52,174 nucleotides of DNA from a virus, in IMG/VR virus record IMGVR_UViG_3300025889_000166, positions 1-52,174 of that record; one strand, given 5' to 3'. The position numbers were made by a program, and so were the translations under genes. The notes below the pieces were generated by a model. It worked only from the letters and a program-made list of their open reading frames with translations, had not been told where the DNA came from and searched no databases. Within the stretch, counting starts at the first letter, position 1. Every line of letters starts with the position of its first letter. Below are positions 1 through 8,653 of this stretch, one piece after another.

Positions 1-1425
1 GTTGGCACCACCTTCTTTAGTTGGGATGGCACGGGGGTCAGCCGGATGAAGAAGATCACCAACCAAGGTGGCTTCTCTATGGGGGCAGACTCGTCCATCG
101 TCATTGCTGCCGGGGATAATGTCGATACCTACGTCACTGGTCGTGGCATCGTCGCCGCAACGACTGCGGAGAACTTGCATTTGGTCGCAGACTCCAATGT
201 GTACATCGCACCCAACCAGCAAAGCGGATATACGACCGCTGCCCAATGGGTGTTCACGACAAGCGGTCAAGTTCAGCCCGCATACAGTGGAGGGAACTCG
301 ACTCCGACGTATTCGTTTAGCGCCGACACCGACACCGGGATGCGCCTAACTACTGCTGGAAACTTACGTCTCAGTGCAACCACTGACGCCGCTTTTTTAG
401 ACGTAGACGCTGTAAACTTGCGAATCAATACAAATCGGTATCTCACCATTTCGGAGGCACGCAACGAATTACTGCTTCTAAACCACACATCTACCACTGG
501 AAGCCCCTACATCTCTTGGAATCAAAACGGCACTCGCCGGATGTACCTCTCGTACAACAACAGCAACGCCCATACCTACCTCGTCAACGAAAACGGCGGG
601 ACGATTGAATTGCAGACTACGGCTGACGAAGCCCTGACGGTGCGAGTCAGTAACACAACCGGGAACCCTTACATCTCGCTTGCCAACAACGACGGCTACA
701 AAGCGTATTGGCAAGTCTATGACGACGGGACGACCTACTTCGGCACGGCTGTCTCAAACCAGAAACTTTACCTCCGCGACTTCGGCCAATCGTTCAACCT
801 CGCTGCCTTTGAACGTGACGCGACCTACATGGCGGTGTTCAACTCGGTTAACAGCGGAGTGCTCCGACTCAACAACACCTCGGCTACAGGCGATGTCAAT
901 TTCGCTTTCTCACAGGCTGACACCGATAGGGCGTACCTCCAATGGAACAATGCGTCGAGCCTGTTGCGAATCAACCTGAGTAGCTCCAACACCCACAATT
1001 TCGCTGTCCAGACAGGTGGGCAGAATCGGTTCTATATCAACGGCACCAGCACCGCCACCGGACGCTACTGGTTTGACCTCGGTCAGGTCTACAACATGGA
1101 GGGCGATGAGGTCACGCGCACGACTGCCGGTTCCGTCACACTGGATTGGGACAGATACAACCAAGTCGATCTCCGCAACGACGGGAACATCGACACCATC
1201 GATATTGATGATGTCTCAATGCAGGACGGCGGTCACTACTGTCTGGTCATCCGGTACGCGACTAGCGGTCAAACTTCCATCACGTTCAGCGCGGCGGGTA
1301 CGCTGCAATGGCAGGGCGGCTCCGCGCCGACGCTCCCGAACGCGACAGTCGGAGATCGCACCGTCATCACGTTCGTCAAGACGGGTGGTATCACGCTCGG
1401 CTATTACGCGGACGCACCCGCATGA
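1..1425 (+). CDS. Tail fibre protein, C-terminal part (enters from the left edge)
   Basis: The frame is open from base 1, so this is probably the C-terminal part of a larger protein; the first ATG in frame is at 46. The 474 visible residues are rich in Gly, Thr, Ser, Asn and Asp, with short beta-type repeats of the form NLRL/NLHL and Y-I-S-W/Y-I-S-L motifs, typical of phage tail-fibre shafts and tips. No enzymatic motif was seen. The stop overlaps the next start as ATGA. The J-like protein that runs off the right end of the window is of the same type, so the two are probably one gene split by linearising a circular sequence. If position 46 is the true start, it would instead be a separate 459-residue fibre protein. 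Confidence 0.75.
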   Translation, partial: VGTTFFSWDGTGVSRMKKITNQGGFSMGADSSIVIAAGDNVDTYVTGRGIVAATTAENLHLVADSNVYIAPNQQSGYTTAAQWVFTTSGQVQPAYSGGNSTPTYSFSADTDTGMRLTTAGNLRLSATTDAAFLDVDAVNLRINTNRYLTISEARNELLLLNHTSTTGSPYISWNQNGTRRMYLSYNNSNAHTYLVNENGGTIELQTTADEALTVRVSNTTGNPYISLANNDGYKAYWQVYDDGTTYFGTAVSNQKLYLRDFGQSFNLAAFERDATYMAVFNSVNSGVLRLNNTSATGDVNFAFSQADTDRAYLQWNNASSLLRINLSSSNTHNFAVQTGGQNRFYINGTSTATGRYWFDLGQVYNMEGDEVTRTTAGSVTLDWDRYNQVDLRNDGNIDTIDIDDVSMQDGGHYCLVIRYATSGQTSITFSAAGTLQWQGGSAPTLPNATVGDRTVITFVKTGGITLGYYADAPA

Positions 1426-2012
1426 GTCCGTTTCCTCTTTCTGGTGCGTTTCCCGGCTTACTGTCAGGCAACCCACTAGACGAAACGATATGGGCCGATA
1501 GCGACAACCTCACCTCTGGCTGGGAGGACGAGGGTGGCGCGACGACCAACCTGTATCAGTCTGTCGATTCGGACAGTGATTCGGATTGGGTCGAGCTAAC
1601 AACCGCGAACCGAATCCCTGACACGGCAACGTGTGGAGGCAGTGAGGTCACGCGCACGTTGCGGTTCAACCTGCAAAACCCATCAGGTGAGCCGACGCCG
1701 AACCAGACGGTCGAGGTACGGTGCAAAATGGAGTACGTCGTCCTGCTCGCGGGTAACGGATCGGAGTCTCATACTGTGGACATCCGACTGCGCGAGGGAA
1801 CGACGAGCCGCGCCGTCGATACGAACAACACGCTGACCACGACCCCTACTGAGTTCTCCCTGTTCTTGAACACCACGCAGATCAATAGCGTTACTGATTG
1901 GGACAACCTGAACGTCAGTCTGGAGTTCACTTCGTGCTCTGGTGACACGATCCCGAACAGCGGCGAGTTCGACCTACTGTGCTATCGATGCAGACTGATT
2001 TTCTCACCCTAA
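1422..2012 (+). CDS. Small virion or tail-appendage protein (hypothetical)
   Basis: A 196-residue protein starting at the ATG that overlaps the fibre stop (ATGA). It is acidic, Ser/Thr/Asn rich and predicted to be mostly beta strand, with five cysteines spread along the chain that could form disulfides. There is no signal peptide or membrane segment. Its position directly after the fibre gene suggests a fibre accessory or appendage protein. This is inferred from context; no named family was recognised. Confidence 0.7.
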   Translation: MSPFPLSGAFPGLLSGNPLDETIWADSDNLTSGWEDEGGATTNLYQSVDSDSDSDWVELTTANRIPDTATCGGSEVTRTLRFNLQNPSGEPTPNQTVEVRCKMEYVVLLAGNGSESHTVDIRLREGTTSRAVDTNNTLTTTPTEFSLFLNTTQINSVTDWDNLNVSLEFTSCSGDTIPNSGEFDLLCYRCRLIFSP

Positions 2013-2026
2013 CCCCTTGAAGACTC

Positions 2027-2287
2027 ATGGCGATCACACGCACACGCATTTCGATTTGTTTCGACCTTGACCCTGACACGGGTGAGGTTGCGATGGCGCA
2101 CATCGGGTATCAAGACGCTTTCCCAGACGAGCCGTCGAATCCGGGATACACGCCCCCGCCTATCGCTAATCGCATCGGCTACAGCCGCGCCGATTTCACT
2201 CAGGGCGAACAGGCAATGATGGACGCCATCATCCCGCTGCTTGGCGACAAGCTCGACGCCGACAGGCCGATCAACTCTGGCTCGTAG
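2027..2287 (+). CDS. Hypothetical protein, fibre-adjacent
   Basis: An 86-residue soluble protein with a conserved-looking N-terminus (ITRTRISICFDLDPDTGEV) and a central proline-rich stretch. It lies between the fibre cluster and the small membrane-protein genes, separated by 14 bp from the gene before it. No known domain was recognised. A structural or fibre-accessory role is possible from position only. Confidence 0.6.
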   Translation: MAITRTRISICFDLDPDTGEVAMAHIGYQDAFPDEPSNPGYTPPPIANRIGYSRADFTQGEQAMMDAIIPLLGDKLDADRPINSGS

Positions 2288-2342
2288 TAACCTGCGAGGG
2301 TTAGATTCCATAACCACCCAAACGCATCACAAGGTGATCCAC

Positions 2343-2480
2343 ATGGAAACGTCTGAAATCTTCTCAATCGTCATCGCACTGGTGATCGTTGGCGGCATCG
2401 CCACGGTCGGGCTCAAGTGGGTCCGTCGTGCGAAGGGTGGCCGCGCTGAGGGAGGCGCACCGCAGGACCGCAAGAAGTGA
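2343..2480 (+). CDS. Small single-span membrane protein
   Basis: A 45-residue protein. The ATG at 2343 is preferred over in-frame codons further upstream because an AAGGTG box lies about 8 bases before it. Residues 6-25 form one hydrophobic segment with GG pairs, followed by a basic tail (RR, K, R, RKK) that should stay in the cytoplasm. It overlaps the next gene by four bases. Size and location fit an accessory lysis protein, such as a holin partner, but function is not proven. Confidence 0.6.
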   Translation: METSEIFSIVIALVIVGGIATVGLKWVRRAKGGRAEGGAPQDRKK

Positions 2481-2641
2481 TCGACGACAAGATGCTTACC
2501 CTAATCGCGTTTGTTGTACTCGTCGCGGTCATAGGGTGGGCTCTTGATCGCTTTGTAAGCGGCAGCAGTACGACGGTAACGCGAAACATTCATCAAGACG
2601 TAAAGGAGGCAGTGGCCGCAGATGAAAACGGTGACAATTAG
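2477..2641 (+). CDS. Small membrane protein with GTG start
   Basis: A 54-residue protein starting at a GTG that overlaps the previous stop (GTGA). Residues 7-22 are a hydrophobic segment, followed by a polar, partly helical tail. It has no recognisable family. The tight coupling with 2343-2480 suggests that the two membrane peptides are made together, possibly as lysis accessories. Its end overlaps the next gene by 20 bases. Confidence 0.55.
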   Translation: MIDDKMLTLIAFVVLVAVIGWALDRFVSGSSTTVTRNIHQDVKEAVAADENGDN

Positions 2642-2939
2642 CGCAGAGATGTTCCGGGGCGTGGTCTGGCCCGTGTGTGCCTTCGGCAGCGCCGAAGGCG
2701 GCATCGCAGAGCTAAGGACGGGCGTGCGCGTCCTCGACAAACTCGAAGAACCAGCCGAAAAGATTCAGACAGCGGACTCGCTGGAGTGGCGTCTGCCGTC
2801 TGATTGTCTGGCGCACGAGTTCGAGTTCGAGGACGAAGAGGCAGCGTTCTTGCACAAGGTACTGGAGGGCTCCGTCAGCAAATTGCCGATGTTTCAGGCG
2901 AAGGACTTGCTGCCGATCCTCGACGGGCTTCAAGGCTGA
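2622..2939 (+). CDS. Hypothetical protein in lysis cassette
   Basis: A 105-residue soluble, acidic protein preceded by a strong Shine-Dalgarno sequence (AAAGGAGG, about 12 bases before the ATG). It contains an acidic run (EFEFEDEEAA) near residue 70 and no membrane segment. No family was recognised. It lies between small membrane-protein genes, so it may belong to the lysis transcript. Confidence 0.65.
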   Translation: MKTVTISAEMFRGVVWPVCAFGSAEGGIAELRTGVRVLDKLEEPAEKIQTADSLEWRLPSDCLAHEFEFEDEEAAFLHKVLEGSVSKLPMFQAKDLLPILDGLQG

Positions 2940-2948
2940 CGCAGAACG

Positions 2949-3362
2949 ATGAAAGCAACGTCCGCGGCTCTACTGCTAACTACTTCAGGAGTAGCCATCG
3001 GATCAGTGACAATCATCGAAGCGAGCGCGGTAGCTAGTACAGTCGCCGCACAGGTAGGACCAGATACACCAGTGCAAGGACTGACCCTCGGGGCGCTGAT
3101 GGTGGCGGCGGTGTTCGCTGTCGGCGCAGTAATACGCGGGGGTCAGCACCTTGTCAAACTTGGCCGAACCCTTCAGCAGTGGCAGGACGCGCTCGACGGC
3201 GTATCGGCAGTAGACAGCGATCTCAAGACGCTTGCGGATGCAGTGCGACAACAGGGCGAGAAGGTGGACGCTCTCACCGGCTGGAAAGCTGAGGTTGATG
3301 CACTCATACATGACATTCGTGCAACCGTGAGAGACGCACATGACACACATACAGGTACCTGA
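2949..3362 (+). CDS. Membrane protein with C-terminal coiled coil (holin-like)
   Basis: A 137-residue protein with two hydrophobic segments (about residues 5-35 and 46-62) followed by a helical, coiled-coil-like region and a His/Asp/Thr-rich tail. Two membrane spans next to another two-span protein and a DUF5675 gene suggest a holin or holin regulator, though a phage membrane protein of other function cannot be excluded. The next gene overlaps its 3' end by 23 bases. Confidence 0.6.
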   Translation: MKATSAALLLTTSGVAIGSVTIIEASAVASTVAAQVGPDTPVQGLTLGALMVAAVFAVGAVIRGGQHLVKLGRTLQQWQDALDGVSAVDSDLKTLADAVRQQGEKVDALTGWKAEVDALIHDIRATVRDAHDTHTGT

Positions 3363-3618
3363 CCACATCCCACCAGAGGACGTGGACGGCTACATCGCTA
3401 GGATCGTGAAGGAAGCAGAAGCGGATCAAGCCGATGAGCGTGCGAAACTCAAGACCATCGGGCAAGCCGTCACGGGCTTCGCTGGCGTGGGCGTCGCGGC
3501 CTACGCTGCGCTCTGGGAAGGTGAGCCGATGATCGCGCTCGGCGGCATCTTGACGGCGTTCGTCGGCTTCGGACTCATCACGGTCGAGCAAGTCCTAAGC
3601 TACTGGCGCAAGGACTGA
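3340..3618 (+). CDS. Putative holin (two membrane segments)
   Basis: A 92-residue protein with an acidic/helical N-terminus, then two hydrophobic segments at about residues 44-60 and 65-84, and a charged C-terminus (YWRKD). This is the size and layout of class II holins, which form holes in the inner membrane to release or trigger endolysin. It sits directly before a DUF5675 gene, a common neighbour of phage holins. The assignment rests on topology and context. Confidence 0.6.
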   Translation: MTHIQVPDHIPPEDVDGYIARIVKEAEADQADERAKLKTIGQAVTGFAGVGVAAYAALWEGEPMIALGGILTAFVGFGLITVEQVLSYWRKD

Positions 3619-3619
3619 C

Positions 3620-4072
3620 GTGCAGATCCGCGTGAACCGCTTCGGGTATGGGTCAGACTCGACAGTCGGTCGGCTGTACGTCGATGATATGCCCCTCATG
3701 TACACGCTGGAGGACGAGGTGCGCGACGGCCCGAAAGTCCCCGGCGAGACAGCGATCCCTGCGGGCTACATCTATGACGTGACGCCTCGCACGACAGGAG
3801 GCATGACTCAACGATATGCCGAACGCTTCCCCGACCTCCATCGGGGCATGGCGTGGCTGCGAGACGTGCCGGGGTTCAGCTATGTGTACATACACATCGG
3901 CAACACCGACGACGACACCGAGGGATGCCTGCTGGTCGGCTATAACTATCGCGAATCGGACGGCGAGTTCACTGTGAGTTCTTCGACGGACGCATACGTG
4001 GCGCTGTACAAGCTGATCGCAGAAGCGTGGGCTCGCGAGGAGCGTGTCACAGTAGAGGTGCAAGACACATGA
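3620..4072 (+). CDS. DUF5675 family protein, lysis-associated
   Basis: A 150-residue protein with a GTG start one base after the preceding stop. The N-terminal half carries the family pattern: a beta strand with an SDSTVGRLYVDD-like stretch, then YTLEDEVRDG, then PGETAIPAGYIYDV, and later a YIHIGN segment with a DTEGCLLVG stretch. DUF5675 proteins are frequent next to phage holins. They have been suspected of acting on cell-wall material, but their reaction is not established. The Cys of the EGCLLVG motif and the HIGN histidine are natural candidates for active-site residues (inference). Confidence 0.75.
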   Translation: MQIRVNRFGYGSDSTVGRLYVDDMPLMYTLEDEVRDGPKVPGETAIPAGYIYDVTPRTTGGMTQRYAERFPDLHRGMAWLRDVPGFSYVYIHIGNTDDDTEGCLLVGYNYRESDGEFTVSSSTDAYVALYKLIAEAWAREERVTVEVQDT

Positions 4073-4269
4073 GCCACCACAAGCACACGGTCACGATGGT
4101 CGTGCGCGGCACCGTATGGACCGAGGACGGCCTGAGCGAAGCGGATGCGTCTGCGAGCGTTGCATCTACGGATCGCCTCTCTGATCTCATGGTGATATCC
4201 GATCCCCGCAATCTATTCGCGGAGCTTGTCAGCCTGACTGTGGATAGCACAGAGGGCGAGGAGGACTAG
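4069..4269 (+). CDS. Hypothetical small protein
   Basis: A 66-residue protein whose ATG overlaps the DUF5675 stop (ATGA) and whose stop abuts the GTG of the next gene. It begins with a histidine-rich stretch (MSHHKH) and then alternates short beta-prone segments with acidic residues. No domain was recognised. Translational coupling on both sides supports it being real. Confidence 0.6.
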   Translation: MSHHKHTVTMVVRGTVWTEDGLSEADASASVASTDRLSDLMVISDPRNLFAELVSLTVDSTEGEED

Positions 4270-5952
4270 GTGGCGACCGCAACCGTATCGGGCATGACCA
4301 ACTTCGGCGGCTCGGCCTCTGGGACTGATGCGGGTTGGGGTGACATTGGCGGCGGCCCCGGTGGTGGTCAGAACACCGATGACTTCATCGAAGGCACTGA
4401 TTCGTTCGGAGGTCGGAAGACCGCTTCCGGAAGAGGTCTAGCCTACACGGCGGGCGCGGGCGTAGACATGAGCACCACCTCCACCCATATCTACACGTGG
4501 ATCAACTGCAAGTCGATTGGTGCGCTTGACCTAATTTCAAACGGCGGGATCATCCTGCGTGTCGGTTCTAGCGCGACCAATTACCGCAGCTTCTATATCG
4601 GTGGCAGTGATACGGTCAAAGCTGGCTGGCAGGTATATGTCATTGATCCGACCAAGACAGGAAGCGCAGCCGACACTGGCACGCCAGACATGACGAGCGT
4701 GACGTACATAGGCGTCGAGCTAACTCTGTCGGGCACGGTGGGAGGAACGTCCGACAACATCCTTATGGATGTCATTCGCTATACGACCGGCCCATACGTG
4801 ACAGGTGGCACGACAGGTGATCGCTTGCTCTGGTCGGACATCGCCGCGACTGACGCCAGCAACGCATACGGAATCATACAGGAACGATCGGGGGTGTACT
4901 TCGCAGCGGGGCAGGTGGCGCTCGGGGCACCGTCTGCAACCGCTGGCGATTGCTACCTTGACGATGCTGGGCAGGTAGTTGTCTGGGAGCCGAAAGAGTA
5001 CCACAACGGCACCGCAGTCGTGACCGCTCTGGCTACCGATTTTAACGCGCTGGTGATACAAGAGGGGACTGGAACGACAGACGTAGAAGACGGCAACCTC
5101 GTCGGCACAGGCGATGCCCGAAGCGGCACAGGGGGCTCAGTGTTTCAGAAAGCTACCGAAGGCATCCTCGGCGCAGCGAATACGAACGACTTACGGCTGT
5201 CCATAGAGGGCGCGATCACGGCAGTCGATTGTCATGGTAGCACCTTCAAAAGATTCGACCGAAGCGTCACGATGTCGAACGATGCTACCGATGGACCGAA
5301 TCACGTCTTCGCGGGCTGCGTGTTCACAGAATCCGAGCAAGTTGTCGCCAACCGTCCGGTCTATCGTAACTGCGTTTTCTCCAGCTACAGCGGCACCGAC
5401 GCAGCTTTCCTATGGAACGCCAACGTCGACATCAAGAACAGCAGCTTCCTCGCCAACACGGACGGCACGAACGACCCAGCAGGTATTGAGCACCCGAGCA
5501 CCGGCACGTTCACGCACGACGGGCTCACTTTCAGCGGTAACGACTTCGATGTGTACAACTCCAGCGGTGGACTTGTCACGATCAACGTGACCAACGGATC
5601 GAACACATCGACCGACCGGACACCTACCGGCACGACTACCATCAACGTGTCTGTACCCGTAAGTTTCACAGCAATAGATAGTGACGGCAGTGCGATCCAA
5701 TCGGTGCGCGTGACCGCGTACCTAGTGGCCGACAACAGCGAGGTGGTTAACACGACGACGGACGCAAGCGGAGTGGCATCGACGAGTTTCGCAGGGACAA
5801 CGCCTGCCGATGTGTACTATCGCTTCCGCAAGTCGTCACCGGGCGCGACGAAGTATGTGAACCTGTCCGGGTTGGACACCATCGCTAGTAGCACAGGACT
5901 CAGCGTCAAGCGCACGATGCGCGAGGACGATACAGCGGACCCGTCACTATAG
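4270..5952 (+). CDS. Large virion or appendage protein
   Basis: A 560-residue protein with a GTG start directly after the previous stop. The N-terminus is very Gly/Thr/Ser/Asp rich (GWGDIGGGPGGG near residue 20). The middle has short repeating C-x-F and FxGCVF-type strands consistent with a right-handed beta helix (about residues 290-410). The last 100 residues look like an Ig-like domain with a VRVTAYLVADNSEV stretch. No signal peptide is present. It is one of three consecutive large beta-rich proteins in this region and is probably part of the virion surface. The exact location is unknown. Confidence 0.65.
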   Translation: MATATVSGMTNFGGSASGTDAGWGDIGGGPGGGQNTDDFIEGTDSFGGRKTASGRGLAYTAGAGVDMSTTSTHIYTWINCKSIGALDLISNGGIILRVGSSATNYRSFYIGGSDTVKAGWQVYVIDPTKTGSAADTGTPDMTSVTYIGVELTLSGTVGGTSDNILMDVIRYTTGPYVTGGTTGDRLLWSDIAATDASNAYGIIQERSGVYFAAGQVALGAPSATAGDCYLDDAGQVVVWEPKEYHNGTAVVTALATDFNALVIQEGTGTTDVEDGNLVGTGDARSGTGGSVFQKATEGILGAANTNDLRLSIEGAITAVDCHGSTFKRFDRSVTMSNDATDGPNHVFAGCVFTESEQVVANRPVYRNCVFSSYSGTDAAFLWNANVDIKNSSFLANTDGTNDPAGIEHPSTGTFTHDGLTFSGNDFDVYNSSGGLVTINVTNGSNTSTDRTPTGTTTINVSVPVSFTAIDSDGSAIQSVRVTAYLVADNSEVVNTTTDASGVASTSFAGTTPADVYYRFRKSSPGATKYVNLSGLDTIASSTGLSVKRTMREDDTADPSL

Positions 5953-5963
5953 GGACAGAGTAA

Positions 5964-8441
5964 ATGTCGGACACAATTCTTGGCGGCGACTTCACGGTCT
6001 ATTGGATCGACGAGAACCGCCAGAAGCACATCGAATGGACCGGGACCGCGACGGGCACGCGCACGGTCAACGAACTATACTCCGCGATGGCGAACCTCCA
6101 AGATGAGGCGACCACCGGAGATGACGCGACGTTCATGTCTGCGGAAACGCCCACCGAGTACACCATCGGCCTAATCGACGCCAATGATAGCGAACCCGCT
6201 TACATCCAGTACGAAGCTGTCCAGCATCTGACGGGTGGCGCGATCAAGACTTCCGGGTGGACACGCACACCGGGGTCGGCTACGGGTATCGTCGTCGTTC
6301 CTGTGACGAATAGCACCAACACCATTGTCACAGCAGATGTCGGATTTGACATCACTCACGCTGACGGTGACTCGGGCACTTTGCTCGAAGTCCTGACACC
6401 GAACGGGACGACTGACTACCTCGTCATCCGGCCCGATTCGTCAGCCGCCGCGAACAACTTCGACTCGACCTCTGGCACTCTCACGTGCAACGCGAACACA
6501 GCCACACAAACAGCCGCCAGCAAAACCGGCGAGCAGGTCTGGGCGAACCTCTTCAACGTCACCCCGATTGAAGCCGACACTCACGTCTATATGTACCAAG
6601 GCGCAGTTGCTGACGCTTCACGCGCTCGCATCTCGGACATTAACGACTCGACTCAGGATTGGTGGGCAGAGGGCTCTTTCGACCGTCTCATCTACATCCG
6701 CGACTTCACGAGCGCGTCAAATCCGATCATCGACGGCGGTCGTGTCACCGCTTTTGCCCGCAAGGCGAATACGCTTTACGACAGCTTTGAGGTGTCTACC
6801 AGCACGACATCTGGCGGTCGGAACCCCGTACCGCTTTCGTCTGCTGCTGACCTGAACCACACCACCGGATACAGGTCGATCACGCTGTCCGGTGACAGCG
6901 GAAACTTCACGGTAGGTGACGAGATTCAGGACGACTCCAACGGTGCGCGTGGAATTATCACACTCATCACGGGATCGTCTCCGACACGGACGTTGCACTA
7001 CTACATCATCGGAGATCCGCAGACGGATTTCGACGGTGGGGCAATCACGAACAACGACGACACAGGTGCGGCGACGGGAAGCTCTTCCCCGACCAACCAA
7101 GGCCCTGCGCTCGCAACGTGGTTCACGTCGAACAGCTTCCCGACGATTACCCACGCGAACACGACCGCAGACATTGACGACGATGGAACAGCGGAGTTCT
7201 ACGGCATCACGATCGATTGCAACCAGAACCCGCTGACCGAGGTGTACGAGTGGCTTCAGCACGTCACGCGAAACGGTGAGACAGGGACAACCGCCACGGA
7301 CGGCATTGAGGGCGAGCAGTACGTCGGGCCGACTGTGTACCTCGCCTACAGTGGCACGGTCACGGGAACCGTCTCGGAGGGTAGTGATGTCACGCAAGCG
7401 ACATCTGGCGCGACAGGCATCGTCGTCAGTCACGACACGACCAACAAGGTTCTGCTGCTACGAGACACGCGAGGCACGTTCAACACGGCCAACGTGGTCA
7501 CAGATAATGACGCGGGTGGCACGTTTACGCCTAACAGCGCAGCGGTGACGTTCAACGCTAATAAGCAGAGCCCGTTCGGGAGCTTGGCTGGTGGCCGTTT
7601 CTTCGGCGCTCGCGGTGTCGTGCTGACCGACTACCTGTCGAGCGACGAAAATAATTTTCAGCTAATCGACGCCCCCGGCGACACGAAGCAGCGACCCATC
7701 GCCATTTCGCTGTCAGTCTCTAACCTCGTCGGAACAGACGAGACGACGGCTACGGACGATTATGTCGTCAGCCATCGCTTGCTCGGTGCAGGGCTCGCGA
7801 TTGACAAAGAGGAGTACAGCGCGGCAGGTGGAGAGGCGCAGGGTGCAAACACGTTGGTCGTGGATACCGCAATCACGGCAGACACTCCCGGCAAGAGCAC
7901 GGGCGGCGTCCTCAACCTCCGCGATGCGTCGGACAACGACAAGCACTATCGGCTGCGGTTCTCAAGCTGGGCGACATCAACGTTCACGCTGGCGTCCATC
8001 GAGAGCATCACGCTAGATGCGGCGACGGACAGCGACACGGTGGTCGCAACCGGCTCGCCTTTCACCAACGCCAAGCGTGGCGATCTTGTCCTCAACCAGA
8101 CGCAGAACGCGGTGAGCTACGTCACGACAGTCGATGACGCGAACACGCTGCAAATCAGCCCAGCGATTACCGGACAGAGCAGCACGGACACCATTGAGAT
8201 TAATACCTGTCCGGTCGCGATTGATACGGCTGATGATGTCTACGTGAGCCTCATCGACGAGTTCGCAACGAGCAGCAGCGCATCGGTTAGCATCGTCTAC
8301 GTCTCGCAAATCGACTACCGCGTGAAGGTCAGCAACACGAGGAACGCGACCAAGATCAAGCGTTTCGTGACCGACGATGCTACGACCGGGACAGACCGGA
8401 ACGTGGCTACGATTCGCAACGAAGACACGATTCATACCTAA
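5964..8441 (+). CDS. Large virion or appendage protein
   Basis: An 825-residue protein, the largest wholly contained protein of the appendage block. It starts at an ATG 11 bases after the previous gene, preceded by GGGACAGAG. It is Thr/Asp/Ala rich and beta-rich, with repeated segments of the type GxVTGTVSEGSDVTQATSGA and GDEIQDDSNGARGIIT, which look like several copies of one small beta domain that binds or modifies the surface. No catalytic motif was seen. Its end overlaps the next start (TAATG). Confidence 0.65.
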   Translation: MSDTILGGDFTVYWIDENRQKHIEWTGTATGTRTVNELYSAMANLQDEATTGDDATFMSAETPTEYTIGLIDANDSEPAYIQYEAVQHLTGGAIKTSGWTRTPGSATGIVVVPVTNSTNTIVTADVGFDITHADGDSGTLLEVLTPNGTTDYLVIRPDSSAAANNFDSTSGTLTCNANTATQTAASKTGEQVWANLFNVTPIEADTHVYMYQGAVADASRARISDINDSTQDWWAEGSFDRLIYIRDFTSASNPIIDGGRVTAFARKANTLYDSFEVSTSTTSGGRNPVPLSSAADLNHTTGYRSITLSGDSGNFTVGDEIQDDSNGARGIITLITGSSPTRTLHYYIIGDPQTDFDGGAITNNDDTGAATGSSSPTNQGPALATWFTSNSFPTITHANTTADIDDDGTAEFYGITIDCNQNPLTEVYEWLQHVTRNGETGTTATDGIEGEQYVGPTVYLAYSGTVTGTVSEGSDVTQATSGATGIVVSHDTTNKVLLLRDTRGTFNTANVVTDNDAGGTFTPNSAAVTFNANKQSPFGSLAGGRFFGARGVVLTDYLSSDENNFQLIDAPGDTKQRPIAISLSVSNLVGTDETTATDDYVVSHRLLGAGLAIDKEEYSAAGGEAQGANTLVVDTAITADTPGKSTGGVLNLRDASDNDKHYRLRFSSWATSTFTLASIESITLDAATDSDTVVATGSPFTNAKRGDLVLNQTQNAVSYVTTVDDANTLQISPAITGQSSTDTIEINTCPVAIDTADDVYVSLIDEFATSSSASVSIVYVSQIDYRVKVSNTRNATKIKRFVTDDATTGTDRNVATIRNEDTIHT

Positions 8442-8653
8442 TGAGCGGCTATTCGGTTGACGGACTGAAGCATGGCATTGAGAGGGCACGACACAACATC
8501 GTGGTCCTCGAAGAAGCAATAGAACGCGAGGAGCGCACTATCGCGGACTATCGCATCATGCTGGCCGACATCAAGCGAGCAGGTGAGAAGAAGGCCGAGG
8601 CAGAGGCGAACATTCGCATAGAGGTGGTCAGAGACGATGGCGGTTCGGAATGA
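8441..8653 (+). CDS. Small coiled-coil protein
   Basis: A 70-residue protein that is nearly all alpha helix, with heptad-type hydrophobic spacing and high charge (EEAIEREERTIADYR, then KRAGEKKAEAEANI). It overlaps the preceding gene by one base and the following gene by 17 bases. It may be a chaperone or trimerisation helper for the neighbouring virion proteins, but this is only inferred from context. Confidence 0.6.
   Translation: MSGYSVDGLKHGIERARHNIVVLEEAIEREERTIADYRIMLADIKRAGEKKAEAEANIRIEVVRDDGGSE

Noticed and set aside
6717-7433. Minus-strand open frame of 238 codons within the 825-residue virion gene
   Set aside because: Same reasoning: Arg-rich shadow frame, no start signals, no motif.
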